In this document: in pieces, positions 7,616-15,388 of the stretch
Numbering within the stretch: position 1 is the stretch's first letter
Layout: each line of letters opens with the position of its first letter
IMG/VR virus record: IMGVR_UViG_3300029907_000032
Location: 1-28,976 of that record
DNA: 28,976 nucleotides
Strand: one strand, 5' to 3'
DNA from: a virus
The notes under the pieces: generated by a model
Seen by the model: only the letters and a program-made list of their open reading frames with translations
What the model was told of the DNA's origin: nothing
The model's database searches: none
Translations under genes and position numbers: made by a program

Positions 7616-8092
7616 TCAGGTCGGAGTCTTGGGGTCGAGCGGGCCGCCCCTCATGGTCCGGATCATGCCCCCTCCGGGGGGATTGGCCATGCACCGGTCG
7701 ACGAATATCTTGGTCCGCTTGGGACCCAGCCTGGCGCCGAACCAGTGGTCGTTGATCTTGTTGTCCGTGGTGGTCTCGACCAGGGACCGGCCTTTGAGGC
7801 CCCAGGTATGCTGATGCCAGCCTTGGAAGTTGTGGGCATAGCCGATGACGATGCCGTCGATGATGCCACTGCGGAAGAGCTTGGCCACGTTCCAGTGACA
7901 CTGCGTGTCGGTGCCGTTGTAGAGGATACCAATCTTGGTCCAGTCACGACCCGTGACCGCGATCAGCGCCTTGTCGGGATCGTTCTCGAACTGATGGGCG
8001 CCTACCAGACGGCCGTCACCAGCGATCTGCTTCAGGATGGCCCGGAGGTCAGGCGCAGCCAGGAGGCGGTACTTGGCTTGAAGCTGCAACAT
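7616..8092 (-). CDS. LQAK-leader protein (158 aa)
   Basis: The start at 8092 is supported by AAAGGA five to six bases upstream and by the leader MLQLQAKYRLLAA. The remaining part looks like a small globular domain with alternating strands and helices: DKALIAVTGRDWTKIGILYNG, then SGIIDGIVIGYAHNFQGWHQ. A short C-terminal tail is rich in Gly/Pro. Several His and Trp residues (HNFQGWHQHTWG) could form a binding or catalytic patch, but no known enzyme motif is recognised. It is flanked by other LQAK proteins. The leader suggests packaging into the head; the enzymatic or structural role is unknown. Confidence 0.78.
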   Translation of the reverse strand: MLQLQAKYRLLAAPDLRAILKQIAGDGRLVGAHQFENDPDKALIAVTGRDWTKIGILYNGTDTQCHWNVAKLFRSGIIDGIVIGYAHNFQGWHQHTWGLKGRSLVETTTDNKINDHWFGARLGPKRTKIFVDRCMANPPGGGMIRTMRGGPLDPKTPT

Positions 8093-8128
8093 GAGGTCCT
8101 TTGATGCAATCAAACTGTGGGCCGCAGA

Positions 8129-9094
8129 TCAGCCCTTCGGTAGGACGAGTTGAGTCTTGTCGTGGAATTTGGTACCAGGCCACTTCTTGCGGTAGGCATC
8201 GCGCTCTGGACCTGTCAGGCTCTGGTACCAGCGCTCGGTGCGACCCGCTTTGTCTCTCGGCTCCGACACCAGCCCAGCCTTCATCTCGTGAGGTTCGTGG
8301 CTGTAGTCGATTTGGAGGCCGAGCTTCTTCGCCGCAGCGTAGAACAGAGCCAAGAGCAGAGACGCAGCGTCGCCGCTATGGGAGCCGAGAAACTTCAACA
8401 GGGCTTCGACTCGGCCGACGCCGTATCCAGTAAGGCCCACGCCTCCGGTGGCCAGACCGAAGATCAGCACGGCGATGTCCTTCACGCCCTGCTTCGAGGC
8501 GAACATATCCGCCAGATCGTAGTCGCCGTGGATGGCGTTGAGCACCGAGTCGACCAGACCGAGGTCGTAGTCGGCGTGGCCGGTGCTCGACGCATGAAGG
8601 TACGACCAGATGAGAAAGCCGGCAACAGCCATGCCGGTGAGCTTGGTCAGCACGGGATGGCGGTGCACCACCTCGTTCAGCTTGGCGACGCGCTCGTGCA
8701 CGTCCATGGCCTGCATGATCTTGGAGCTGCCGAAGGTTTCGATCAGCTCGTCGATGGCGATGAACAGGGCCTGGGCCGGGATCGACGCCGCCTTCTTCAC
8801 CGCCTTGATCAGCTTGGTGACGGCGAAGCCAACGCCCTTCAGGAGCCGGAATACCGACTTCTCCTGGAACGCCTTGATCACGGCTTCCCAGCTGACGCCG
8901 CCAGCCTCGCGCAGCAGGTTGCCTACCTCCTTCAGCTCCGACCACAGCTTGGACAGACCGCCCGGGAGCTTGAAGTCGAAGGCCAGCACCTCGTGCGGAT
9001 CACGATTCAGTGTCGCAACGAGCGCGCTGTACTGCTCGTAGGACACGTCCTGTGCCTCCGAGTAGAGGAGGCGTTCAGCGGCTTGAAGCTTCAT
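8129..9094 (-). CDS. LQAK-leader protein with hydrophobic helices (321 aa)
   Basis: The start is MKLQAAERLLYSE, a variant of the leader with Ala in place of Lys. A long helical region follows, then a hydrophobic segment after HPVLTKLTG (about 150-168), a second at about 206-224 (IAVLIFGLATGGVGLTGYG) and perhaps a third at 244-259. Near the C-terminus WYQSLTGPERDAYRKKWP (289-306) repeats the pattern seen at the start of the 166-aa protein. The HPVLTKLTG and DYDLGL sequence style is familiar to me from uncharacterised proteins of T4-like marine phages, but I cannot verify that. The ribosome site is weak (GGAA) and lies in the end of the 62-aa gene, so coupling is likely. Membrane insertion during DNA ejection is one possibility. 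Confidence 0.8.
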   Translation of the reverse strand: MKLQAAERLLYSEAQDVSYEQYSALVATLNRDPHEVLAFDFKLPGGLSKLWSELKEVGNLLREAGGVSWEAVIKAFQEKSVFRLLKGVGFAVTKLIKAVKKAASIPAQALFIAIDELIETFGSSKIMQAMDVHERVAKLNEVVHRHPVLTKLTGMAVAGFLIWSYLHASSTGHADYDLGLVDSVLNAIHGDYDLADMFASKQGVKDIAVLIFGLATGGVGLTGYGVGRVEALLKFLGSHSGDAASLLLALFYAAAKKLGLQIDYSHEPHEMKAGLVSEPRDKAGRTERWYQSLTGPERDAYRKKWPGTKFHDKTQLVLPKG

Positions 9095-9097
9095 GGT

Positions 9098-9286
9098 CTA
9101 TTCCAGGTCATCTACATGACCACGCCTGGATTGCTCAGTGTGGTCGACTGGGCGTCCTTTGCTTGGCGGGGATTTTGAAAGGGGTGCGCCGCCAGGTTTT
9201 CCGTGCTTGACCATTTTGGTACGGAAGCCAGGTCGCGGCTTCTCAGCGGCGAGGAGGCGAGCTTTGGCTTGGAGTTGAAGCTTCAC
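9098..9286 (-). CDS. small basic LQAK-leader protein (62 aa)
   Basis: This gene begins with GTG at 9286, with AAGGA seven bases upstream, and overlaps the stop of the 219-aa gene by four bases (GTGA). The leader MKLQLQAKARLLAAE takes up a quarter of the protein. The remainder is basic, Pro/Gly/Ser/Lys-rich and probably disordered (HGKPGGAPLSKSPPSKGRP). A glutamate at residue 15 within AAE fits a possible protease cleavage point. A short basic peptide packed with DNA, comparable in style to T4 internal peptides, is an inference. Confidence 0.75.
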   Translation of the reverse strand: MKLQLQAKARLLAAEKPRPGFRTKMVKHGKPGGAPLSKSPPSKGRPVDHTEQSRRGHVDDLE

Positions 9287-9942
9287 GATGGGATCCTTGG
9301 TGGGTACTGACGGTTGCCGTCGAGGTCGTCACTGAGGACTCCGTTCTGAAGCCATCCGTGGTACTGTGGGACGACGATGCTAGGGCTCGCGGTTATGAAC
9401 GGCGCTTCACCGGTGATGGTCCACCCGCTGTGGCCGCCACCGTCACTGGTCGGTGCGTCGACAACCCAGTGACTGCCACCGGGAAGCATGACGCAGATGG
9501 GATCGCGCTTGCCCCACCAGTCTCGTGCGTACCGGCTTGACATGAAGGCGCTCTTGCCTTGGATCACCTTCTCGTAGTCACCACGCTCGATGATCCAAGG
9601 ACAGAACCACATGGCTCCGTAGCCGGCGATGGTGTGCGGCTGGGCTGCCTCGTCACCCGTCTTCGGGTTGCGGAACTTGTGGGTCGAGCTCGAACCCCAG
9701 AGGGACGAGGTCTCGCGCTTGAACAGCAGACCGCACTGACAGGCAACGCGGTTACCTGCCCACACGAAGTAGCCGTCGCTGTCGACTACCACTTCATGGA
9801 GGTCAGTACCGTAGGGTACGCTCATCTCCAAGCGGTGAGGCCTGGTCGTGGTGGGACAGATGTCGGTGTGGTCCTTGAGGTGAAAGCCGATGTACGAGCT
9901 ACGGGCCTCCACTGTTTCCAGCATGTAGCAGTCCCACGTCAT
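9283..9942 (-). CDS. hypothetical protein, possibly DUF6527-like (219 aa)
   Basis: The start ATG at 9942 lies just after the stop of the upstream 113-aa gene, although the ribosome site is weak. The protein has no LQAK leader. It contains a CQC pair, a central conserved-looking block (GKSAFMSSRYARDWWGKRDP, then PGGSHWVVDAPTSD) and a C-terminal pattern WTITGEAP...SPSI...YHGWLQNGVL. That last pattern resembles the W-x-x-x-G...PSI...HGW[IL]xxG signature I associate with DUF6527-type phage proteins; this is pattern memory, not a search result. The function is unknown. It overlaps the 62-aa gene by GTGA and so is co-translated with LQAK proteins. Confidence 0.75.
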   Translation of the reverse strand: MTWDCYMLETVEARSSYIGFHLKDHTDICPTTTRPHRLEMSVPYGTDLHEVVVDSDGYFVWAGNRVACQCGLLFKRETSSLWGSSSTHKFRNPKTGDEAAQPHTIAGYGAMWFCPWIIERGDYEKVIQGKSAFMSSRYARDWWGKRDPICVMLPGGSHWVVDAPTSDGGGHSGWTITGEAPFITASPSIVVPQYHGWLQNGVLSDDLDGNRQYPPRIPS

Positions 9943-9945
9943 GGC

Positions 9946-10287
9946 TCACCTTCCAGGTATAGCAGGCAGACCATGGCGGCGACGCTCGTCGTTCGAGGCC
10001 GTGCCATCGTCGTACCAGTCGTTGTCAGGGCTCGTGTCCTCGTCCCGCTCTTCCGGGGTCCGGTCGTCGTACCAGTCGTGGGGCTCGGGCGACGCGGCAG
10101 CGAAGAAGCCGTGAGGCACCGTGTCCATCAGGCGGTAGCAGGCTTCCATTCCAGCACCGAGGTCAGTGCCCATGCCTTCAGCCGGCTCCTGCGTGTCCTT
10201 GCGGCTCGGCGTCGCGACCTGGCCCTCGGTGTCCTCCGTCATGCCCATGAAGGCACCGGAGAGGCGGTGCTTGGCTTGGATCTGCAT
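9946..10287 (-). CDS. LQAK-leader acidic protein (113 aa)
   Basis: I chose the ATG at 10287 because the leader MQIQAKHRLSGAF starts there, one base after the stop of the 67-aa gene; the site is weak and coupling is likely. The rest is acidic and low-complexity, with a duplicated DWYDD block (DWYDDRTPEERDEDT and DWYDDGTASNDERR) encoded by repeated GTCGTACCAGTCGT on the + strand. It is probably disordered. A central segment (GAGMEACYRLMDTVPHGFF) may form a short helix. The first glutamate falls at residue 18. The function is unknown; the leader suggests that it enters the prohead. Confidence 0.75.
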   Translation of the reverse strand: MQIQAKHRLSGAFMGMTEDTEGQVATPSRKDTQEPAEGMGTDLGAGMEACYRLMDTVPHGFFAAASPEPHDWYDDRTPEERDEDTSPDNDWYDDGTASNDERRRHGLPAIPGR

Positions 10288-10288
10288 G

Positions 10289-10492
10289 TCAGGCTTTCGA
10301 GAGCTCAGTGATCCGTGCCTTGTTCTCGGCCAGTTGCTTTCGCATTTCTGCGATCCGCTTGTCATACCCGCCGGTGGTGTTCCAGTCCTTGTACTTCCAG
10401 ATGTTGTCCTGGATCTTCTTGTTGCGTGTCTTCAAGCGCTGGATCTCACTTTCGGGGCTGGCACGGAGGCGTTGCTTGGCTTGGAGTTCCAT
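10289..10492 (-). CDS. LQAK-leader coiled-coil protein (67 aa)
   Basis: The leader MELQAKQRLRASPE is followed by an almost continuous charged helix with heptad-like spacing (IQRLKTRNKKIQDNIWKYKD, then KRIAEMRKQLAENKARI). The ATG has AAGGA six bases upstream. It lies directly after the tail tube gene and before the 113-aa gene, one base apart. A glutamate at residue 14 in SPE fits a possible [AS]-x-E protease site. The mature remainder would be a basic coiled coil of about 50 residues; a DNA-condensing or structural internal protein is an inference. Confidence 0.78.
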   Translation of the reverse strand: MELQAKQRLRASPESEIQRLKTRNKKIQDNIWKYKDWNTTGGYDKRIAEMRKQLAENKARITELSKA

Positions 10493-10505
10493 GATAGATC
10501 CTTGG

Positions 10506-11024
10506 TTAGAATGTCTGGCCGTCGTTGAGATAGTCGAAGCTGAATGAAACGTTCAGGTCAACCACCGCGCCTTGTGCACCATCGAACTGCACGTCAGCGA
10601 TGTCGGTCAGGAAGGCGCCAACCAGGATGATCGTCTGGCTCACGTTTCCCTGGTTGTCATACAGATCGAGTTCCAGGTTGATCTTGTAGGCTGCGCTGTC
10701 GCTGCCGGTGTTGTTCTTCCAGCTGCGCATGTAGTCACGCCAGCCGCGGAGTGCCAGGTAGTCGCTGTAATCGACGGTCGCCATGATGACGGCCGAGAAC
10801 TGGTGGTCGTACATTGCACGTCCTGCCTCCTGCTTCTTGACGCCGTGCAGTTCGATGGGAACGGGCTCGATCTTGGAGCTGGGCAGAGTGGTGGTCTTGC
10901 ACTTGTAGGTGAGAGACTGCGCCACACCGGTGGATCCGGGAATCGTGGGGAAGAAGAGGTCGAAATTCCATTGCTGTGCCGCATCGGGCAGAGCAACGAC
11001 GTTGGCGAGACTGGTGCGTGCCAT
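10506..11024 (-). CDS. tail tube protein (T4 gp19-like)
   Basis: This 172-residue protein would form the inner tube of the contractile tail. Length and pattern match T4 gp19 (163 residues): an N-terminal NFDLFFPTIPGS segment, strands, a central helix (DYLALRGWRDYMRSW) and a C-terminal VQFDGAQGAVVDLNVSFSFDY typical of tube subunits that bind baseplate-side ligands. The start ATG follows the stop of the homing-nuclease gene by one base (TGATATG), and its ribosome site AAAGGA lies inside the last codons of that nuclease. Its natural neighbour is the sheath gene on the other side of the nuclease, as in T4 gp18-gp19. Confidence 0.88.
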   Translation of the reverse strand: MARTSLANVVALPDAAQQWNFDLFFPTIPGSTGVAQSLTYKCKTTTLPSSKIEPVPIELHGVKKQEAGRAMYDHQFSAVIMATVDYSDYLALRGWRDYMRSWKNNTGSDSAAYKINLELDLYDNQGNVSQTIILVGAFLTDIADVQFDGAQGAVVDLNVSFSFDYLNDGQTF

Positions 11025-11025
11025 A

Positions 11026-13383
11026 TCAGGGTTCCTTTAGCTCCCATCGGGTTTTACCGAGGGTGTTGATGGTCCGAAGACCGATGAATTCACAGTTCTG
11101 CTTTTCCGTCAGGGAGGGGTTGAAGAACTTAGGCCAATTCGCCGCCAATGACTTGAGACTATAAAACTGCTTCGATCTCACGTCAAGACCCCCAGCCCAC
11201 GCCATGTAATCTCCATGCGTGACGCGTGTCTTGGTGAAGCCAAGCGCGGTGTACATCTGGCCGTCAAAGATAGTGTTATCACTGTAGCTGACTATGGACT
11301 CTGGATTGCACTCACGTTTGAATGCAGCGAGGAGCTTGGAGGCACCACCTGGTATGTGGAGACTGGTGGCAAAACGAGTCAGCTCGTGTATACCCGCGGT
11401 CTTTCGGCTACCACGGTTACTGGTCGTGTGATTGAAGACCATGACCCCAACCATCTTGTCCTCGTGGTAGAGACAGTAGGCGTTACCAGTGAGCGGAGCG
11501 CCCTGAATGTGGTAGGTATTTAGGAAGGCCTTCACGTCCGTGATCTTGTGCTTGACAACCACGCACTTGCGACCGAAGACAGTCTTGTTGTTCAAACCGG
11601 CTAAATTCTGTACATAGTTCCTGGTGGCCACTGTCCTAAGCCTGAGGTAGTGCTCGTGTACGAACACCATCCTCAAGCCGCGTTCCTCCGCCTTCTGCTT
11701 GCGTTTCAGCATGGAACTGCTGGTGCTCGGCCAGTACAGAGGAACAAACACCACTACGGTGGACCCGATGCGCACCATGTCGTTCTTGACCTTGGAGCCA
11801 GGAACCCACGAAGCGATCTTCTCAACGTAGGGCTTTATGTACGCGTCAAACCCTTGAGGCTCGTGAAAACGCTGTTGAACCACATGATCGACATTAGGCG
11901 TAGCCCACCAGTCTGCGGGTAAGACCACGGTCCTGGTGCAGCGAGCTGTCTTATGGACAACAACCCATACGACCCCTGGACTGGACTCCGCTTTCTTACG
12001 ATTGCGTTCCAGATGGCCCGATCCTGTGAGAGTCCAAGTAGACTTGCACTCGAAATAGCCCTTGCCGCGAACCCAGAAGTCAGGAGTCCAGCTCAAGTCT
12101 CTTGGGAAGTCGGGATCGAACTGCGTCAGGACCCGACCAGCTCCGTATTTTGCGACTAGCTTACGCAGCAGGATCTCTTCGTAGGTCCCTTGGAACTTAA
12201 AGACCCGTCCCTCGATCTCAACATCATGGGTCTTTGAACTGGAGCGAAGGCCCTTTAGCGCCTGCTCCGGGTTCTTGTTCGGACTCTCATGACCGTAGAT
12301 TCTAAACCAGGTGGCCTTGCACTTGGCCATTATCAATGGATTGGAGGTTGCCACCTCGTGCCCGTACCGCTCCATGTTTGTGGCTTCAATACGCCTCCGT
12401 ACCTTTGCGGAACCCTTGCCCATGCCGCCATGGCGTAGCATGTTGGTTTCTACAACGCGAGCCTTGACCTCAAGGCGCTTCATAGGGTGATCAACCCCAT
12501 ATTTCTTGGTATGAGCTTGCCCACGTTCCTCCACGTGCAGAGGGTTGCGCATGTTGTGATCAAACCCAGTACGCTTCCTGTAGGTCTCTGCGGATTTCAC
12601 TCGGATCTCAGGATTCTGGCGCGGACTCGAGAAGCCAGTGCGTTTCCTGTAAGTGGATGCCCGCTGCTCAGTTATGCGTGCCATCTCTACAGGATCGGAG
12701 AATCTTTTCTTCAGTCCACGGCTAGTCTTAACCGCGACCTCTTTGCACTTCATAGGGTTGGCAACACCGTAGCGATCCAGGCTCGTAGCCCGACGCTTGG
12801 CTACTACGTCTTTGATGTCGTTGTTAGAGACAAAAGAGCTGCGAGTCTTTGCCTTGACGTCTGGGTTACGCGCATGGTGCTCAGTTCCGTATCGCTTGAG
12901 ATTGGTTGCCCTTGTCTTCGCACGTATGGCTTCAGCCGCAAAACCATCGGGGCCAAAATTAGACCTCAGGGTCACGACAGACTTGGCATTGCGGCTTGCG
13001 AAGTCAGCCGCGTGGGCAGCTTCTGGGTCTTTAGTGCGGCATCCTAGGCAAACGGCTCTCAGAGTTGTGAACCTTGAGCACATGGAACAACGCTGGTCAT
13101 TGCGGATCGCCGCCACCATCATTGTCACACGCTTCGTAGCTTCGAACCTGAACGTGTACCAGAAAGCAGACCACAGAGTATGGCGCTTGAACAGTTGGTC
13201 CATGAAGTCGCGGGCACCGCCACGATCAGCTGGAAACTTCTCAAGCAGGCGTACAACGAGTGCAGCCTGCTTGTCAGAGAGGAGTGCCCGTCCAGTGATT
13301 TTAGCGATTTCTGCTGCGATCTTGGACGGGTCTTTGGATGTGTCAACGAAACGACTTATGGAGCCCTTGCTGGAACTGTTCAC
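11026..13383 (-). CDS. homing-endonuclease-like protein, PD-(D/E)XK type with RYG repeats (785 aa)
   Basis: This is a large free-standing nuclease gene between sheath and tube. Residues 99-115 hold a zinc-finger-like CSMC...CLGC. About eight repeats of a motif like KRYGxxHxxRNPDVKAK (155-375) resemble DNA-binding repeats of phage homing nucleases. A PD-(D/E)XK core follows: TPDF (433-436) and ECK (445-447). The C-terminal part (610-770: HIQGAPLTGNAYCLYHEDKM, GGASKLLAAF, SYSDNTIFDGQMY, LGF) matches a module recurrent at the end of phage homing proteins. The start is GTG at 13383 with AGGAG six bases upstream, buried in a hairpin. The gene looks AT-richer than its neighbours by eye, suggesting transfer. 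It probably cuts sheath-tube junctions lacking the insert; that role is inferred. Confidence 0.85.
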   Translation of the reverse strand: MNSSSKGSISRFVDTSKDPSKIAAEIAKITGRALLSDKQAALVVRLLEKFPADRGGARDFMDQLFKRHTLWSAFWYTFRFEATKRVTMMVAAIRNDQRCSMCSRFTTLRAVCLGCRTKDPEAAHAADFASRNAKSVVTLRSNFGPDGFAAEAIRAKTRATNLKRYGTEHHARNPDVKAKTRSSFVSNNDIKDVVAKRRATSLDRYGVANPMKCKEVAVKTSRGLKKRFSDPVEMARITEQRASTYRKRTGFSSPRQNPEIRVKSAETYRKRTGFDHNMRNPLHVEERGQAHTKKYGVDHPMKRLEVKARVVETNMLRHGGMGKGSAKVRRRIEATNMERYGHEVATSNPLIMAKCKATWFRIYGHESPNKNPEQALKGLRSSSKTHDVEIEGRVFKFQGTYEEILLRKLVAKYGAGRVLTQFDPDFPRDLSWTPDFWVRGKGYFECKSTWTLTGSGHLERNRKKAESSPGVVWVVVHKTARCTRTVVLPADWWATPNVDHVVQQRFHEPQGFDAYIKPYVEKIASWVPGSKVKNDMVRIGSTVVVFVPLYWPSTSSSMLKRKQKAEERGLRMVFVHEHYLRLRTVATRNYVQNLAGLNNKTVFGRKCVVVKHKITDVKAFLNTYHIQGAPLTGNAYCLYHEDKMVGVMVFNHTTSNRGSRKTAGIHELTRFATSLHIPGGASKLLAAFKRECNPESIVSYSDNTIFDGQMYTALGFTKTRVTHGDYMAWAGGLDVRSKQFYSLKSLAANWPKFFNPSLTEKQNCEFIGLRTINTLGKTRWELKEP

Positions 13384-13417
13384 TGGATTCTCCTGTGAGG
13401 ATTTCCAGCTATTTACA
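13383..13417 (-). promoter_or_regulatory. ribosome-site hairpin overlapping a T4-like late-promoter box
   Basis: On the - strand the nuclease gene is preceded by TGTAAATA (13410-13417), a 7/8 match to the T4 late promoter TATAAATA. Next comes a hairpin: outer arms CTGGA (13404-13408) and TCCAG (13383-13387), inner arms TCCT (13398-13401) and AGGA (13391-13394). The inner right arm is the ribosome site. With T4 spacing, transcription would start near 13404, removing the outer left arm and freeing the site. This is the logic known for T4 I-TevI and soc; its use here is inferred. Confidence 0.5.
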
Positions 13418-13449
13418 GTGCCAGACGGCAGGGCTCCTGGTCGTTACAG

Positions 13450-15387
13450 TCATTGTGTGTTTCCGTTGACTTGTGCGAGGACTTCGTTAAACGCCACACC
13501 CTGTTTCGAGATCACGATTTGGAGTTGGATCTCATGAATCGGGATCATCGGCACCAGGACCACGGTAACCACCAAGATGCCGGCGTTTGCCGTCGTCGGG
13601 GTGTTGTTCCCGTTGTCGCACTCGACCGTGTAGTCAGACAGACCATTCGACGCCTTGACGTTGTCGAGGTAGGCACTGCAACTGTTGATGATCTGACGCC
13701 GGACCGCGTCGGTATCCATTTCCTGCAGCGAATACAGCAGGAACTGATACAGGGCGACCTTGATCACGTTGGTGATCCGTCGCACAGACAGCCACGACAG
13801 AGCCGAGTACTGGGCAGCCAGTGTTTGCTGCTCCCACAGGGCAATGCCCTGGCCGACGAAGGTGCGGGTGTAGTTCACCTGCGCCTGGAACAGATCGGTC
13901 GCTTCCCCGTCGTCGTAGGCGTAGCGCTGCTTCAGCACGTTGAGCAGGCCGCGGTTCAGACCAGCGATCGAGTACGCCTGATTGGCAACGCGATCGGTCC
14001 GAGCACAGAGGGCGGCGGCCCAGCCGCTTGGCGGGTTGTAGACCTGCTTGCCATTGATCAGGTCCGCCTGGAGCAGGTCCGGGCAGAACAGAGCACTGTA
14101 CGTCGAGTTGAGGTTCAGGTTCAGGTTGCGATAGTCGATGGCCGATTGGAATTGCTGGCTCGACGACGGAACGTCGATCAACGAGACGGCGTCACCACGA
14201 CCCTGCACCAGCGTGTCGAGCGACAGCTGGTAGACCGGATCTGCGATGCCAGCATTGACGAAGGTGTTGGTGTTGTACAGGCTCTTGTTGGCGAAGATCT
14301 GCATCGCCAGCGCAATCTGGTAGCTGGTCGGTGTGGTACCGCTGTTACCACCAGTCATCGCCGTCTCGACGACAGCATTGATCGTCGGCACGCTTGGCAG
14401 CGCCGGCACGTTCGACAGCACCTGGATGTAGGACGAGAACGGGTTGATCCGATCTTCGAGCTCCGTCTGGGTACCCGACGAGTCGACGTTTGGCAACAGG
14501 GTGCAGGTCCAGGTTTCGAGCGCGCCTTGGTTCGGCTGCGTGTTATCGAACACCGAGACAACGAATGTGTCACTGCCAACGACCTGACCTGCGTCTGTGA
14601 TCGGCTGCTGCGTGGGATTCGGCGTGATGGTGTTGGTGTCGACGAACGACACGGCGGCTGCACCAACGGTCGTGATCAGACCGAAGGTACCACCGGTCAC
14701 GCGTCCGTACACATTGTAGCCGATCGCGTTGGGAACCGCGGTCCAGTTCACCGTGATCGATGCCACAGGGATCGACAGGCCGCTGGTGATGACCGTGGCC
14801 GGGCTGGAGGCCAGACCTTCACCATTCGGTCCCAGGGCCGACACCATGTAGGTGTAGGTGGCGCTGGGGATCGAGCCGCCCGAACCCGTGTTCGCAGTGG
14901 CGGTTGCGGTCGGAGAGGTAAGAGCAGCCGTGCTTATCTGGATGCTTGTGTTATCTCCATACGAACCCTGGCCATGGATCGGGTAGAATAGCGAGATCGC
15001 TTCTTGCCCCGGGGACACGTAGGTGCTGATGTCCAGATTGACTGGGTTGGCGAAGGACTGGCCACGGAGCTTGGTGGTTCCGTCGGTGTCCGCGTACATG
15101 AGTACACCGGCGTAGAGGGCGCCAGAGCCGACAACGCGCAGACCCCAGGCTTGCTGACCTTCGGTGAAGTAGTTGAGGCCGGCCTGGATCGTCATGGAGA
15201 CCGATGGATCCGGATTGCCGTACTCGCCCAGCCAGTCTTGCGCGTTCGTGAACAGCATCGGGTTCGTCGAGCCTTGCACCGACACGATGGGGAACGCAGC
15301 GACGGTGACACTGGTGCTGGTGATGACCGACGACAGGTTGATTTCGGTGACGCGAACGTCACTAGCGCGGGAAACGATTTGCGTCAT
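13450..15387 (-). CDS. contractile tail sheath protein with inserted FN3-like domain
   Basis: This 645-residue protein is the tail sheath subunit. Its N-terminal part (SSVITSTSVTVAAFPIVSVQ, TNAQDWLGEYG, LNYFTEGQQAWGLRVVG) and C-terminal part (VNYTRTFVGQGIALWEQQTL, WLSVRRITNVIKVALY, VVTVVLVPMIPIHEI) follow the familiar sheath pattern. Residues about 155-263 form a separate module rich in Ser/Thr/Pro (TYTYMVSALGPNGEGLASSP, ITVNWTAVPNAIGYNVYGRV, VSFVDTNT) that reads as a fibronectin type III/Ig-like domain, likely displayed outside the sheath. The start is ATG 15387, just after the 87-aa gene. The tail tube normally follows; here a nuclease gene intervenes. Confidence 0.9.
   Translation of the reverse strand: MTQIVSRASDVRVTEINLSSVITSTSVTVAAFPIVSVQGSTNPMLFTNAQDWLGEYGNPDPSVSMTIQAGLNYFTEGQQAWGLRVVGSGALYAGVLMYADTDGTTKLRGQSFANPVNLDISTYVSPGQEAISLFYPIHGQGSYGDNTSIQISTAALTSPTATATANTGSGGSIPSATYTYMVSALGPNGEGLASSPATVITSGLSIPVASITVNWTAVPNAIGYNVYGRVTGGTFGLITTVGAAAVSFVDTNTITPNPTQQPITDAGQVVGSDTFVVSVFDNTQPNQGALETWTCTLLPNVDSSGTQTELEDRINPFSSYIQVLSNVPALPSVPTINAVVETAMTGGNSGTTPTSYQIALAMQIFANKSLYNTNTFVNAGIADPVYQLSLDTLVQGRGDAVSLIDVPSSSQQFQSAIDYRNLNLNLNSTYSALFCPDLLQADLINGKQVYNPPSGWAAALCARTDRVANQAYSIAGLNRGLLNVLKQRYAYDDGEATDLFQAQVNYTRTFVGQGIALWEQQTLAAQYSALSWLSVRRITNVIKVALYQFLLYSLQEMDTDAVRRQIINSCSAYLDNVKASNGLSDYTVECDNGNNTPTTANAGILVVTVVLVPMIPIHEIQLQIVISKQGVAFNEVLAQVNGNTQ
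14599..14925 (-). other. FN3/Ig-like insertion domain within the sheath gene
   Basis: This region encodes residues about 155-263. The W-x-A-V-P-x-A-x-G-Y-N-V-Y-G-R and F-V-D-T-N signatures are typical of phage FN3-like domains. It interrupts a sheath domain that resumes with DTFVVSVFDNTQPNQ. Boundaries are approximate. Confidence 0.7.
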
Positions 15388-15388
15388 T

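Noticed and set aside
13453-14991. 512-codon open frame on the + strand opposite the tail sheath
   Set aside because: The sheath on the - strand has recognisable family patterns; the + frame is Arg/His/Asp-rich without motifs.
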